From: Pandoraea communis
GTDB taxonomy: Bacteria; Pseudomonadota; Gammaproteobacteria; Burkholderiales; Burkholderiaceae
Length of the DNA stretch: 64,000 nucleotides
Reading direction: 5' to 3'
NCBI RefSeq assembly: GCF_902459745.1
Contig: NZ_CABPSJ010000003.1
Coordinates: 714,957 to 778,956, forward strand
The number at the start of each line of letters is the position of its first letter. Within the stretch, counting starts at the first letter, position 1. The translations under genes and the position numbers were made by a program. A model generated the notes under the pieces. That model saw nothing but the letters and a program-made list of their open reading frames with translations, was not told where the DNA came from and ran no database searches. Positions 54,770 to 64,000 of this stretch are shown one piece after another.

Positions 54770-55969
54770 ATGTCGCAACATCTCTCTATTCTTGGCTCCA
54801 CCGGCTCCATCGGCGTTAGCACGCTGGATGTAGTGGGGCGTCATCCCGACCGATTCTCCGTCTATGCGCTGTCGGCGCACCGCAATCTGGATCGCCTGTT
54901 CGAGCAATGTGTCGCCCATCGCCCGAAGGTGGCAGTGGTGGCTGATGCGCAAGGCGCTCGCTCGCTTGCGGCGCGTCTGGCCGATGCCGGGCTGAAGATC
55001 GAAGTGACTTACGGTCCGCAGGCGTTGATCGAGATTGCGCAAGCATCTGAAGTCACCATGGTCGTGGCTGCCATTGTCGGTGCCGCCGGGCTCCAATCGA
55101 CCCTCGCCGCCGCTCGCGCCGGCAAGCGCATTCTGCTCGCGAACAAGGAGTCGCTCGTGCTCTCCGGCGCGCTGTTCATGGCAACGGCCGAGCGCGCGGG
55201 AGCTATGTTGCTGCCGCTCGATAGCGAGCACAACGCCATCTTCCAGTGCTTGCCGCAAGTCGCCGGGGAAAACCGGGTTTCGACGCGCGGTGTAGAAAAG
55301 CTGGTCTTGACTGCTTCGGGTGGCCCGTTCCGCGAGCGCGAACTGGCCTCGCTCGAGAACGTCACACCGGATGAGGCGTGTGCGCATCCGAACTGGGTGA
55401 TGGGCCGCAAGATTTCGGTGGATTCCGCAAGCATGATGAACAAGGGGCTCGAGGTTATCGAAGCCCGCTGGCTGTTCAACATGCCGCCCGAGAAGATCGA
55501 GGTGCTGATTCATCCGCAGAGCGTGATCCACTCGATGGTGACGTATGCCGATGGTTCGACGCTCGCGCAGCTCGGGAACCCCGATATGCGCACGCCGATT
55601 GCTCACGCACTTGCTTTCCCGGATCGCGTAACGTCGGGCGTGACGGGGCTCAATCTCGCCGATATCGGCAAACTGACTTTCGAAGCGCCGGATCTGCGCC
55701 GTTTCCCGTGTCTGCGTCTGGCGTTCGACACGCTGCGCAGCGGCGGCACAGCCGGCGCATTGCTCAATGCTGCCAATGAGATTGCAGTCGCGGCATTCCT
55801 GGAAGGACGCATTCGCTTTACCGCCATCGCGCAAGTCGTCGAGCAAGTGCTCGATACCGTCGCGGTTGGCGAAGCCACCTCGCTCGACGTCGTGCTCGAG
55901 GCGGATCGTCGTGCCCGTGAGTTGGCGGCGGGTATCGTCGCCAAGCTGCCGGCGCCTGCGTCGTCCTGA
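54770..55969 (+). CDS. dxr: 1-deoxy-D-xylulose 5-phosphate reductoisomerase
   Basis: This 399-residue NADPH enzyme makes MEP in the non-mevalonate isoprenoid pathway. It begins [18 protein letters not shown] (NADPH loop) and has [35 protein letters not shown] and the metal- and substrate-binding [25 protein letters not shown]. It lies between cdsA and rseP; in E. coli it precedes uppS instead. Confidence 0.97.
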   Translation: MSQHLSILGSTGSIGVSTLDVVGRHPDRFSVYALSAHRNLDRLFEQCVAHRPKVAVVADAQGARSLAARLADAGLKIEVTYGPQALIEIAQASEVTMVVAAIVGAAGLQSTLAAARAGKRILLANKESLVLSGALFMATAERAGAMLLPLDSEHNAIFQCLPQVAGENRVSTRGVEKLVLTASGGPFRERELASLENVTPDEACAHPNWVMGRKISVDSASMMNKGLEVIEARWLFNMPPEKIEVLIHPQSVIHSMVTYADGSTLAQLGNPDMRTPIAHALAFPDRVTSGVTGLNLADIGKLTFEAPDLRRFPCLRLAFDTLRSGGTAGALLNAANEIAVAAFLEGRIRFTAIAQVVEQVLDTVAVGEATSLDVVLEADRRARELAAGIVAKLPAPASS

Positions 55970-56014
55970 CGCTCAGGTGTATGTCGTAATGTCCCCTGGG
56001 GCTCGAATTCGCTC

Positions 56015-57406
56015 ATGACTCTGTTGACCACGTTGCTCGCGTTTGCCGTCGCCATTGGCGTGCTGGTGGTATTCCATGAGTTGGGCCATTACTCCGTGGC
56101 GCGTCTGTGCGGCGTTAAGGTTCTGCGATTCTCGGTTGGGTTCGGCGTGCCGTTGTTCAAGTGGACGATGGGCCGCGATCGCACGGAGTGGACCGTCTGC
56201 GCCTTGCCGCTCGGCGGCTACGTCAGAATGCTCGACGAACGGGACGAGACGCAGATCGTCGCGCCGGAAGATCGGGCGCGCGCCTTCAATCAGCAGTCCG
56301 TCTACAAGCGCTTTGCCATCGTTGCGGCCGGTCCGATCGCAAACTTCCTCCTTGCCATTGCGCTGTACGCGGGACTGAATCTGGCTGGCGTGACCGAGCC
56401 CGTTGCGCGTATTGCACCGCCGGCGGCAGGGACGTTGGCGGCGCGCGCAGGCATGTCCGGCGGTGAACTGATTACCGGCGTCCGTGAGAACGGCAGCAGT
56501 CCCGACGAAGCGGTCGGCGACGAAGTACCCGTGCGTTCCTGGGAGGATCTTCGCTGGCGTTTGGTCGATCCGGTGATCGACGGACAGCGTGTCACGCTGG
56601 TGGCGCGTACCCGCGACGGTCGCGCCGAGTTCATGCTGGATGCCGCCGGTCAGCATTTCGATGCCGACGGCGAGCAAGACTTCATGCAGCGCCTCGGGCT
56701 GGTGCCGTCGGCACGCGTCAAGGTGGGGCAACTGATGGCCGGCGGGGCCGCCGGTCTTGCCGGGTTGCGCGTCGGGGACGAAATCACTGCAATCGACGGT
56801 AGCCCCGTCGGATCGGCGAAGGCCCTTGTGGACGCCGTGCGTGCTCATCCGGGTAAGCCGATGACCCTTACGGTGCGGCGCGACGGTGCGCTACGCAACG
56901 TGCCGCTGACACCGAGTGCGGAGGCCGATCCGGCCGAGGCGGGCGGAGCGAGCGTTGGCAAGATCGGTGCGGCGCTGGCCAGTCAGGTCGACACGGTGAC
57001 GGTGCGCTACGGGTTATTCGAGGCGATTGGGCGTGGTGCGCAGCGCACGTGGGACGTCACGGCGTTCAGCGTTCGGATGTTCGGAAAGATGATCACCGGG
57101 CAGGCATCGCTGAAGAATTTGAGCGGGCCGGTGACGATTGCAGACTATGCAGGGCGTTCGGCCAGACTCGGGCTGGATTATTTCGTTGCCTTTCTCGCGC
57201 TTGTCAGCATTAGCCTTGGCGTATTGAATCTGTTACCAATTCCAGTTTTGGACGGTGGCTATCTGTTATATTATGCGGTCGAAGCGATAACCGGTCGGGC
57301 AGTTTCCGAGCGGTGGCAAAGCGCACTGCAACGAGTGGGCATCGTTTGCATCCTTGCGCTCTCCGCCGTAGCACTTTTCAATGACCTGTCGAAGTTGCTG
57401 CACTAG
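56015..57406 (+). CDS. rseP: Site-2 zinc metalloprotease RseP
   Basis: This 463-residue intramembrane protease cleaves the anti-sigma factor RseA and remnant signal peptides. The first helix carries HELGH (near residue 21), two periplasmic PDZ regions follow (about 115-290), and the C-terminal helix has the metal-ligand motif NLLPIPVLDGG. The position before bamA is the usual one for proteobacteria. RseA itself is not in the window. Confidence 0.96.
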   Translation: MTLLTTLLAFAVAIGVLVVFHELGHYSVARLCGVKVLRFSVGFGVPLFKWTMGRDRTEWTVCALPLGGYVRMLDERDETQIVAPEDRARAFNQQSVYKRFAIVAAGPIANFLLAIALYAGLNLAGVTEPVARIAPPAAGTLAARAGMSGGELITGVRENGSSPDEAVGDEVPVRSWEDLRWRLVDPVIDGQRVTLVARTRDGRAEFMLDAAGQHFDADGEQDFMQRLGLVPSARVKVGQLMAGGAAGLAGLRVGDEITAIDGSPVGSAKALVDAVRAHPGKPMTLTVRRDGALRNVPLTPSAEADPAEAGGASVGKIGAALASQVDTVTVRYGLFEAIGRGAQRTWDVTAFSVRMFGKMITGQASLKNLSGPVTIADYAGRSARLGLDYFVAFLALVSISLGVLNLLPIPVLDGGYLLYYAVEAITGRAVSERWQSALQRVGIVCILALSAVALFNDLSKLLH

Positions 57407-57477
57407 ACAGCGTCACGAGCCTGCCGTCGCAGGCAAATCCGAGTTTTTACGATTCAATTGTTTCTTGGGGAAGCAAG

Positions 57478-59781
57478 TTGTCGAATAAATACCACCTTGT
57501 TCCGAAGACCCTGGTGATTGCGGTTCTGGCGGCACACAGTTTCCTGGCACGCGCCGTCGAGCCGTTCGTGGTCAAGGATATCCGAGTGGAGGGCTTGCAG
57601 CGCATCGAACCCGGTACCGTGTTCTCGTACTTGCCAGTCAAACCCGGTGACAAGTTCAACGACGATAAGGGCACCGAAGCAATTCGTGCCCTTTATGCAA
57701 CGGGCCTGTTCTCGGACGTGAGCGTTGAAGCGCAAGGCAGCGTGCTGGTGGTGCACGTCAACGAGCGTCCCGCGATTGCATCCATCGACTTCCTTGGTAT
57801 CAAGGAATTCGATAAAGACGGTCTGAAGAAGGCGCTGCGCTCGGTCGGCCTGACCGAAGGCCGCACCTTCGACCGCAACCTGCTCGACAAGTCGGAACAG
57901 GAACTCAAGCGTCAATACCTTACGCGCGGTTACTACGCTGCCGAGGTGAAGACGACGGTCACGCCACTTGAGCGTAACCGCGTGGGTATCCAGTTCGCCG
58001 TGACCGAAGGCCCGAAGGCGACGATCCAGCAGATCAACTTCGTCGGCAACAAGGCGTTCTCGTCGTCGGATCTGACGGCGGAGATGGAACTCGGCACGCC
58101 GAACTGGCTGTCGTGGTACTCGAAGAACGACCTGTACTCCAAGGACAAGCTCACGGGCGACCTGGAAAAGCTGCGCTCGTTCTATCTGAACCGCGGTTAT
58201 CTGGAATTCAACATCGACTCCACCGACGTTTCGATCACGCCGGACAAGGACGAGATGTTCCTCACGATCAACCTGCATGAAGGCGAACCGTACAAGGTGT
58301 CGGACGTCAAGGTTGGCGGCGAGATGCTGGGCAAGCAGGATGACATTCAGAAGCTCGTGCAGTTGAAGCCAGGCGACACGTTCTCTGCGGCCAAGCTGCA
58401 AGCCAGCACGAAGGCGATTTCCGATCTGCTGGGTAACTACGGCTTCGCATTCGCCAATGTGAACGCCCAGCCGACGATCGATCGCAACAACCACACGGTG
58501 GCGTTGGCGCTGACGATCGATCCGGGCCGTCGCGTGTACGTTCGCAAGATCAACATCGTGGGCAACTCGCGCACGCGTGACGAAGTGATCCGCCGCGAAC
58601 TGCGCCAGCTCGAAAGCTCGTGGTACGACGCCGACCGCCTCAAGCTTTCGCAGGATCGTATCAACCGTCTCGGCTACTTCACCGACGTGAACGTGACGAC
58701 CGAGCCGGTAGCCGGTTCGAACGATCAGGTCGACCTCCAGGTGAAGGTGGAAGAAAAGCCGACCGGTACGATCAACGTGGGTGCGGGTTTCTCGTCGACC
58801 GACAAGGTGGTGCTGCAAGCCGGTATCAGCCAGGACAACGTGTTCGGTTCGGGTACGTCGCTGTCGGTGAACGTGAATACCGGTAAGACCTACCGTACGT
58901 TGGCTGTCACGCAGGTCGATCCGTACTTCACGGTCGACGGTGTGAGCCGTATTACCGACATCTACTACCGTACGTATCAGCCGCTGCTGCTCACGAGCGA
59001 TTCGGATTTCCGTATCAACACGCTAGGCGGTAACCTGAAGTTCGGTGTGCCGTTCTCGGAAGTCGACACGGTGTTCTTCGGTATCGGCTTCGAACAGACG
59101 CGTCTGCACCTGACGAGTGATGGCACGACGCCGCAGCGCTATATCGATTACGCCAACCAGTTCGGTTACATCAGCAACAACTACCCGCTGACCGTGGGCT
59201 GGTCGCGCGATTCGCGTGACAGCGCACTGATCCCGAATCGTGGCCATTATCAGCAGGCCAACATCGAAATCGGTACGCCGATCGGGACGACCAAGTACTT
59301 CCGTGCCTACTACCAGCACCAGTACTACTACCCGGTGAGTCGTGGCTTCACGCTGGCGCTCAACGGCGAAGTCGGCTACGGCCACGGGATGGGCGGCCAA
59401 CCGTTCCCGATCTTCAAGAACTACTTCGCGGGTGGTATCGGCTCGGTGCGGGGTTATGAGCCGAGTTCGCTGGGTCCGAAGGACACCAACGGCGAGCCGC
59501 TGGGTGGTGCTTCGAAGCTGATCGGTAATGTTGAACTGACGTTCCCGCTGCCGGGCACGGGTTATGACCGTACACTGCGTATCTTCACGTTCCTGGACGG
59601 TGGTAACGTGTTCGATAACGGCCAGGCGATTACCTTCAATAACCTGCGCTATTCTTACGGTTTCGGCCTGTCGTGGATTTCACCGATTGGCCCGCTCAAG
59701 CTCTCGATGGGCTTCCCGCTCGTCAAGAAGACCGGCGATCAGTATCAGAAATTCCAGTTCCAGGTCGGTACGTCGTTCTAA
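57478..59781 (+). CDS. bamA: Outer-membrane protein assembly factor BamA
   Basis: This 767-residue protein starts at TTG after GGGGAAG. A signal peptide (about 1-26, ending LARA) precedes five POTRA domains (about 28-425) and a 16-strand barrel ending in FQFQVGTSF with the C-terminal Phe. The barrel shows GGIGSVRGYEPSSLGP, the conserved VRGY/F motif of loop 6. BamA folds and inserts outer-membrane proteins. No ATG lies close enough to give the signal peptide, which supports the TTG start. Confidence 0.97.
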   Translation: MSNKYHLVPKTLVIAVLAAHSFLARAVEPFVVKDIRVEGLQRIEPGTVFSYLPVKPGDKFNDDKGTEAIRALYATGLFSDVSVEAQGSVLVVHVNERPAIASIDFLGIKEFDKDGLKKALRSVGLTEGRTFDRNLLDKSEQELKRQYLTRGYYAAEVKTTVTPLERNRVGIQFAVTEGPKATIQQINFVGNKAFSSSDLTAEMELGTPNWLSWYSKNDLYSKDKLTGDLEKLRSFYLNRGYLEFNIDSTDVSITPDKDEMFLTINLHEGEPYKVSDVKVGGEMLGKQDDIQKLVQLKPGDTFSAAKLQASTKAISDLLGNYGFAFANVNAQPTIDRNNHTVALALTIDPGRRVYVRKINIVGNSRTRDEVIRRELRQLESSWYDADRLKLSQDRINRLGYFTDVNVTTEPVAGSNDQVDLQVKVEEKPTGTINVGAGFSSTDKVVLQAGISQDNVFGSGTSLSVNVNTGKTYRTLAVTQVDPYFTVDGVSRITDIYYRTYQPLLLTSDSDFRINTLGGNLKFGVPFSEVDTVFFGIGFEQTRLHLTSDGTTPQRYIDYANQFGYISNNYPLTVGWSRDSRDSALIPNRGHYQQANIEIGTPIGTTKYFRAYYQHQYYYPVSRGFTLALNGEVGYGHGMGGQPFPIFKNYFAGGIGSVRGYEPSSLGPKDTNGEPLGGASKLIGNVELTFPLPGTGYDRTLRIFTFLDGGNVFDNGQAITFNNLRYSYGFGLSWISPIGPLKLSMGFPLVKKTGDQYQKFQFQVGTSF

Positions 59782-59833
59782 CGACGGCACATCGACCGGT
59801 TCCGAACGTTTCATCGTTGTAAGGGGTAATACA

Positions 59834-60370
59834 TTGAACGGTATCCGTAAGCATTGCCTTCGCGGCGTCGCCGCGGCGTTGCTGGCTGGCGCGGCATTTG
59901 CCGCCATGGCTCAGGATGCGCGCATCGCCGCCGTCAACTCGGATCGCATTCTTCGCGATTCGGCGCCGGCCAAGGCCGCACAAGCCAAGCTCGAAGCCGA
60001 GTTCTCCAAGCGGGACGCGGATCTGCAGGCGATGGCGCAACGTCTCAAGGCGATGTCGGACAAGCTCGACAAGGACAACCCGACGTTGTCCGACACCGAG
60101 CGTGCCAAGCGTCAGCGTGATCTGGCCGCCGCCGACACTGAGTTCCAGCGCAAGCAACGCGAGTTTCGTGAGGACCTGAATCAGCGTCGCAACGAAGAAC
60201 TCGCAGCCGTGCTCGATCGCGCCAACCGCGTCATCAAGCAGATTGCGGAAGTGGACAAGTACGATCTGATCGTGCAGGAGGCGGTCTACGTGAGTCCGCG
60301 TATCGACATTACCGACAAAGTGCTCAAGACGCTGAACGCAAGTTCGGGCAGCGGCACTGGCGGCAAGTGA
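59834..60370 (+). CDS. skp: Periplasmic chaperone Skp (OmpH family)
   Basis: This 178-residue protein starts at TTG after AAGGGG. A signal peptide ([19 protein letters not shown]) precedes a helical coiled-coil body (about 45-140) with [15 protein letters not shown] and [29 protein letters not shown]. Skp trimers hold unfolded outer-membrane proteins for BamA. The gene is placed between bamA and lpxD as expected. The open frame extends upstream into bamA but has no sense there. Confidence 0.93.
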   Translation: MNGIRKHCLRGVAAALLAGAAFAAMAQDARIAAVNSDRILRDSAPAKAAQAKLEAEFSKRDADLQAMAQRLKAMSDKLDKDNPTLSDTERAKRQRDLAAADTEFQRKQREFREDLNQRRNEELAAVLDRANRVIKQIAEVDKYDLIVQEAVYVSPRIDITDKVLKTLNASSGSGTGGK

Positions 60371-61455
60371 CGGGCGCGTCGTCCATGCCGGCGTTGCCGT
60401 CGGTGTCGCTGGCTCAATTGGTCGCTCGCTTCGGCGGCGACCTCGTGGGTGACGGCGATGTCGCGGTCGATGGTCTGGCACCGCTCGATCGCGCGAGCGC
60501 CAAGCAACTCGCGTTCCTGTCCAATCCGTTGTATCTCGCCGAAGTGCCCAATTCGGGCGCGGCGGCCGTGATTCTCTCCAAAGCCGACTTCGACAAGCTG
60601 CCGTCGCATGAAGGGCGTGCGTGGATCATCGCGCCGAATCCTTACGCGTACTTTGCGCGCGTGGCTCAGATGTTCGCGCAAGCTGCGGCACCTGTGCCGC
60701 CTGCCGGTATTCATCCGAGCGCAGTCGTCGATCCGACGGCCGTGGTGCCGGCGTCGTGCGTTATCGGTCCGAATGTCGTGATCGAGGCGGGGGCGCGTCT
60801 GGGTGAGCGGGTTCGTCTGGTGGCGAACGTGTTCGTCGGTCGCGGCACGACGTTGGGTGACGACGTGCTCGTCTATCCGAATGCCACGCTGTACCACACG
60901 AGCGTGATTGGCGCGCGTTGCGTGATTCACGCGGGTGCGGTGATCGGCTCGGACGGTTTCGGATTTGCGCCCGACTTCTCTGCCAATGGCGGTGAGTGGG
61001 TAAAGATTCCTCAGGTGGGACGTGCGGTGATCGAGGACGACGTCGAAATCGGCGCGTCGACCTCCATCGATCGCGGCGCGATGGCCGATACGGTGATCGA
61101 GCGCGGTTGCAAGATCGATAATCAGGTGCAGATCGCGCATAACGTGCGCGTGGGGGCCTACACGGTGATTGCCGCATGTACGGGCATCGCCGGCAGCAGT
61201 ACCATCGGGAAATTCTGCATGCTGGGCGGCGCCGTGGGCGTGGCCGGGCATGTGACGATTGGCGACCGGGTCATCGTGACGGCCAAGTCGGGGGTGTCGA
61301 AGTCGATTCCTGGCCCGGGCACCTATACCAGCGCGTTTCCGGCTATCCCGAATGCCGAATGGAACAAAAACGCGGCCATCATGCGTAATCTGGACAAGAT
61401 GCGCGACCGCGTGCGTCAACTTGAAGCGAAGGTCAAAGACCTGCAGGACAAATGA
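60367..61455 (+). CDS. lpxD: UDP-3-O-acylglucosamine N-acyltransferase LpxD
   Basis: This 362-residue left-handed beta-helix transferase adds the second acyl chain to UDP-GlcN in lipid A synthesis. It has an N-terminal uridine-binding domain with [18 protein letters not shown], hexapeptide repeats from about 110, the catalytic histidine region [23 protein letters not shown] and a C-terminal helix. GTG at 60367 overlaps the skp stop (GTGA); ATG at 60385 is a fair alternative. Confidence 0.96.
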   Translation: MTGASSMPALPSVSLAQLVARFGGDLVGDGDVAVDGLAPLDRASAKQLAFLSNPLYLAEVPNSGAAAVILSKADFDKLPSHEGRAWIIAPNPYAYFARVAQMFAQAAAPVPPAGIHPSAVVDPTAVVPASCVIGPNVVIEAGARLGERVRLVANVFVGRGTTLGDDVLVYPNATLYHTSVIGARCVIHAGAVIGSDGFGFAPDFSANGGEWVKIPQVGRAVIEDDVEIGASTSIDRGAMADTVIERGCKIDNQVQIAHNVRVGAYTVIAACTGIAGSSTIGKFCMLGGAVGVAGHVTIGDRVIVTAKSGVSKSIPGPGTYTSAFPAIPNAEWNKNAAIMRNLDKMRDRVRQLEAKVKDLQDK

Positions 61456-61910
61456 GCGAGACCACTATTACCATCGACATCCACAAGATCATGAAGCTGC
61501 TGCCGCATCGGTACCCGATGCTGATGGTGGACCGCGTGATCGGCCTGGAGCCGCACAAGAACATCAAGGTCATCAAGAACGTTACGATCAATGAGCCGTA
61601 CTTCACGGGCCATTATCCGCAACGTCCGGTGATGCCGGGCGTGCTGATCGTCGAAGCGCTGGCGCAAGCCGCTGCGCTGCTCACGTTCTCGGAAGAGGCG
61701 GTGCACGACGAGAACACGCTTTACTACTTCGTGGGTATCGAGAGCGTTCGCTTCAAGCGTCCGGTCGAGCCGGGTGACCAACTCGTGCTCGACGTCGATT
61801 TCCTGAGCGAGCGCCGCGGCTTCTACAAGTTCAAGGGCAAGGCGCTGGTAGACGGCAAGATCGCGGCGGAAGCCGAGTTCATGTGCATGGTCAAGAAGAA
61901 CGGCGAATAA
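61452..61910 (+). CDS. fabZ: 3-hydroxyacyl-[acyl-carrier-protein] dehydratase FabZ
   Basis: This 152-residue hot-dog enzyme dehydrates beta-hydroxyacyl-ACP in fatty acid synthesis. [14 protein letters not shown] and the catalytic [24 protein letters not shown] (His and Glu) are complete. It overlaps lpxD by ATGA and competes with LpxA and LpxD for the same hydroxyacyl-ACP pool. Confidence 0.97.
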   Translation: MSETTITIDIHKIMKLLPHRYPMLMVDRVIGLEPHKNIKVIKNVTINEPYFTGHYPQRPVMPGVLIVEALAQAAALLTFSEEAVHDENTLYYFVGIESVRFKRPVEPGDQLVLDVDFLSERRGFYKFKGKALVDGKIAAEAEFMCMVKKNGE

Positions 61911-61927
61911 CCGGAATCGAGATGCTC

Positions 61928-62719
61928 ATGACCCATATTCATCCCACCGCAGTCGTCGATCCGAAGGCGCAACTCGCTGAGGACGTTGCCGTCGGTCCCT
62001 ACGCAATTGTCGGGCCGAATGTGACGATCGGCGCCGGCACGCAGATTCTTGCGCATACGATTGTCGACGGCCATACAACGCTGGGCGAGGGCAACAAGAT
62101 CGGCCCGTTCGCGTCGATCGGCGGCAGCCCGCAGGATATGAAGTACGCTGGCGAGCCGACGAAGCTTGTCATTGGCGATCGCAACACGATCCGCGAATTC
62201 ACGACCATCCACACCGGTACGGTGCAGGACGGTGGCTTGACCGGTGTCGGCAACGACAACTGGATCATGGCCTACGTGCACATCGCTCACGACTGCCACG
62301 TGGGCAACCACACGGTGTTTTCGAGCAATGCGCAACTGGCCGGCCACGTACAAGTCGGTGACTGGGCAATCATTGGTGGCATGACCGGTGTGCATCAGTT
62401 CGTGCGCATTGGTGCGCATTCGATGGTGGGCGGGGCTTCGGTACTCGTGCAAGACGTGCCGCCGTTCGTGATTGCGTCGGGCGACCGCGCGGTGCCTTAT
62501 GGCATCAATGTCGAGGGGCTGCGTCGCCGTAACTTCACCGCCGATGCCATTACCGCGCTGCGTCACGCGTATAAGCTGCTCTACAAGAGCGGTTTGACGC
62601 TCGACGAAGCGAAGGTGCAGATCGAGGCCTTTGGCAACGCAGGTGCGCCGGATGTCTTCGACGCCGTGCGCTCGCTGCTCGATTTTCTCAACACTGGCAC
62701 GCGCGGTATCGTGCGCTAA
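61928..62719 (+). CDS. lpxA: UDP-N-acetylglucosamine acyltransferase LpxA
   Basis: This 263-residue enzyme starts lipid A synthesis by 3-O-acylation of UDP-GlcNAc. It begins [15 protein letters not shown], has hexapeptide repeats to about residue 190, the [14 protein letters not shown] segment and the catalytic histidine in [18 protein letters not shown] at 61922 is also possible and would add two residues. lpxB follows three bases after its stop. Confidence 0.96.
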   Translation: MTHIHPTAVVDPKAQLAEDVAVGPYAIVGPNVTIGAGTQILAHTIVDGHTTLGEGNKIGPFASIGGSPQDMKYAGEPTKLVIGDRNTIREFTTIHTGTVQDGGLTGVGNDNWIMAYVHIAHDCHVGNHTVFSSNAQLAGHVQVGDWAIIGGMTGVHQFVRIGAHSMVGGASVLVQDVPPFVIASGDRAVPYGINVEGLRRRNFTADAITALRHAYKLLYKSGLTLDEAKVQIEAFGNAGAPDVFDAVRSLLDFLNTGTRGIVR

Positions 62720-62722
62720 TCT

Positions 62723-63898
62723 ATGCCGCCGACCCTTCCCGGCGCCGGCCAGCGAACCCTGGCGATGGTGGCCGGGGAGCTGTCTGGCGATCTCATTGCC
62801 GGCAACGTCCTTGCCGGTCTCAAGCAGAGTCTTCCGGCCGGCATCGCGTACGCGGGTGTCGGTGGTCCGCATATGGCGGAGGAGGGCTTCGACGCCTATT
62901 GGCCGATCGACAAGCTCTCCGTCATGGGCTATGTCGAAGTCATCAAGCATCTGCGAGAGATTCTCTCGATTCGCAAGCAACTTCGCGAGCGTTGGCTGGC
63001 GGACAAGCCGCTGGCATTTGTGGGCTTCGACGCGCCAGACTTCAATTTCGATCTCGAAATCAAGCTGCGCGAAGCGGGCATTCCCACGATCCATTTCGTG
63101 AGCCCGTCGATCTGGGCTTGGCGAGGTGGGCGCATCAAGAAGATCAAGCGCGCGGTCGATCATATGCTGTGCCTGTTCCCGTTCGAGCCGGAAATTTATC
63201 ACCGGGCGGGTATCGATGCGACGTTCGTCGGCCATCCGATGGCCGATAAGATTCCAATGGTGCCCGACGTCGCCGGTGCGAGGGCCAAGCTGGCGCTCCA
63301 GGGAGATGGCCCGGTCGTCGCCATCCTGCCGGGCAGCCGGACATCCGAGGTGCAACGTCTCGCGCCGGTGTTTTTCGCGGCGATGCGTTTGCTGGCCAGG
63401 CGCGACCCGTCGATTCGCTTCGTCCTCCCGGCCGCGACGCCGCGTCTGCGCGTGCTGATGCAACCGATTCTGGACGCCCACAGCGATCTCAATCTGACCG
63501 TGACCGATGGTCGAGCGCCCCTTGCCCTGGAAGCCGCAGATAGCGTGCTACTTGCCAGCGGAACGGCTACGCTGGAAGCAGCGCTGTACAAGAAGCCGAT
63601 GGTCATCTCGTATAAAGTGCCTTGGCTGACGGCGCAGATCATGAAGCGTCAGGGATATCTGCCGTACGTCGGGTTGCCGAATATCCTGTCGGGCGAGTTC
63701 GTCGTGCCGGAGTTGCTGCAGCATTTTGCGACCCCTGAAGCCCTCGCCGACGCCGTCTGGAAGCAATTGACTGACCCGGCGTTGCGTGAATCCTTGCAGG
63801 CGCGCTTCACGAAGATTCATGAACAACTGCGCCAGAACACGGCGGCGCGTTCGGCCGAAGTCATCGAGCGCGTGTTGCGTGAGAAAGGGCGGATATGA
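62723..63898 (+). CDS. lpxB: Lipid-A-disaccharide synthase LpxB
   Basis: This 391-residue GT19 glycosyltransferase joins 2,3-diacylglucosamine-1-phosphate to UDP-2,3-diacylglucosamine. It has [15 protein letters not shown], the PDFNFDLE region, [32 protein letters not shown] and the donor-binding [13 protein letters not shown]. It overlaps the next gene by ATGA. Confidence 0.97.
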   Translation: MPPTLPGAGQRTLAMVAGELSGDLIAGNVLAGLKQSLPAGIAYAGVGGPHMAEEGFDAYWPIDKLSVMGYVEVIKHLREILSIRKQLRERWLADKPLAFVGFDAPDFNFDLEIKLREAGIPTIHFVSPSIWAWRGGRIKKIKRAVDHMLCLFPFEPEIYHRAGIDATFVGHPMADKIPMVPDVAGARAKLALQGDGPVVAILPGSRTSEVQRLAPVFFAAMRLLARRDPSIRFVLPAATPRLRVLMQPILDAHSDLNLTVTDGRAPLALEAADSVLLASGTATLEAALYKKPMVISYKVPWLTAQIMKRQGYLPYVGLPNILSGEFVVPELLQHFATPEALADAVWKQLTDPALRESLQARFTKIHEQLRQNTAARSAEVIERVLREKGRI

Positions 63899-64000
63899 GC
63901 GAGGAAGTCAAAGTGCGCCGTGTCGCGCGTAAAGTCTCATCGGGCGAAAGCAGTGCGCCCGGCGCTGGCAGGCCGCGTACCCGTGCCGCCAAAGCGGCGT
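63895..64000 (+). CDS. Start of the next gene, probably ribonuclease HII (partial)
   Basis: An ATG at 63895 overlaps the lpxB stop (ATGA). The 35 visible codons are basic and Ala/Ser-rich ([13 protein letters not shown], then [11 protein letters not shown]) with no recognisable domain. rnhB normally follows lpxB in this cluster, so the call rests on position only; the catalytic domain would begin beyond the window. Confidence 0.5.
   Translation, partial: MSEEVKVRRVARKVSSGESSAPGAGRPRTRAAKAA

Noticed and set aside
59564-59833. Upstream extension of skp into bamA
   Set aside because: The extra codons overlap bamA in another frame, lack a signal peptide pattern and precede a good ribosome site at 59821-59826.
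61823-63481. 552-codon open frame opposite fabZ, lpxA and lpxB
   Set aside because: It runs antisense through three certain genes with biased composition; shadow frame.

Overview
The window is GC-rich, densely coding, and reads as chromosomal backbone of a betaproteobacterium of the Burkholderiaceae, most like Pandoraea or Burkholderia. This assignment rests on protein similarity recognised by eye and on gene order: smc-zipA-ligA, dapC-dapD-(Spx-like)-dapE-prmB, and map facing rpsB-tsf-pyrH-frr-uppS-cdsA-dxr-rseP-bamA-skp-lpxD-fabZ-lpxA-lpxB. No rRNA, tRNA, insertion sequence, prophage or CRISPR array was seen.

Layout. 1-1090 holds the end of a molybdenum cofactor operon (moeA tail, moaD, moaE). 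1157-4544 has a truncated globin and the disaggregase ClpB. 4827-8254 has a small membrane protein, a LytS-type kinase and LytTR regulator, and a convergent AraC regulator. 8522-11720 has a gamma-glutamylcyclotransferase-like gene, a two-gene unit of a divergent QueF-like enzyme and a YhhQ-like transporter, and an EamA exporter. 12100-15638 has isocitrate lyase, a universal stress protein and proline iminopeptidase. 15752-21402 has a DEAD-box RNA helicase facing away from tsaB-rimI-uracil-DNA glycosylase-DUF1853. 21424-29987 has thiD, lplT, alr, radA, a YheS-type ABC-F protein and cardiolipin synthase. 30107-34671 is the lysine/diaminopimelate operon. 35019-44017 has an EamA exporter, smc, zipA, ligA and def. 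44121-49348 is map-glnD-RluF-like synthase on the minus strand. 49867-64000 is the long translation, isoprenoid, outer-membrane and lipid A cluster, cut off at the start of a probable rnhB.

How the genes work together. Most of the window serves growth and envelope building: peptidoglycan precursors (dap genes, alr, uppS), phospholipid (cdsA, cls, lplT), lipid A (lpxD, fabZ, lpxA, lpxB), outer-membrane assembly (bamA, skp, rseP), chromosome maintenance and division (smc, zipA, ligA, radA), and translation (rpsB, tsf, frr, def, map, prmB, rimI, tsaB). Intrinsic terminators separate most convergent pairs.

The least ordinary items are: (i) the translationally coupled pair of a QueF-like enzyme with altered active-site motifs and a YhhQ-like transporter; (ii) five 33-residue tandem repeats in the N-terminal extension of the RluF-like pseudouridine synthase; (iii) a strong extended -10 promoter for rpsB followed by a terminator-like hairpin and a structured leader; (iv) a long leader before the DEAD-box helicase; (v) tandem 10-bp repeats before the cyclotransferase-like gene. 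No clearly unprecedented multi-gene system is visible.
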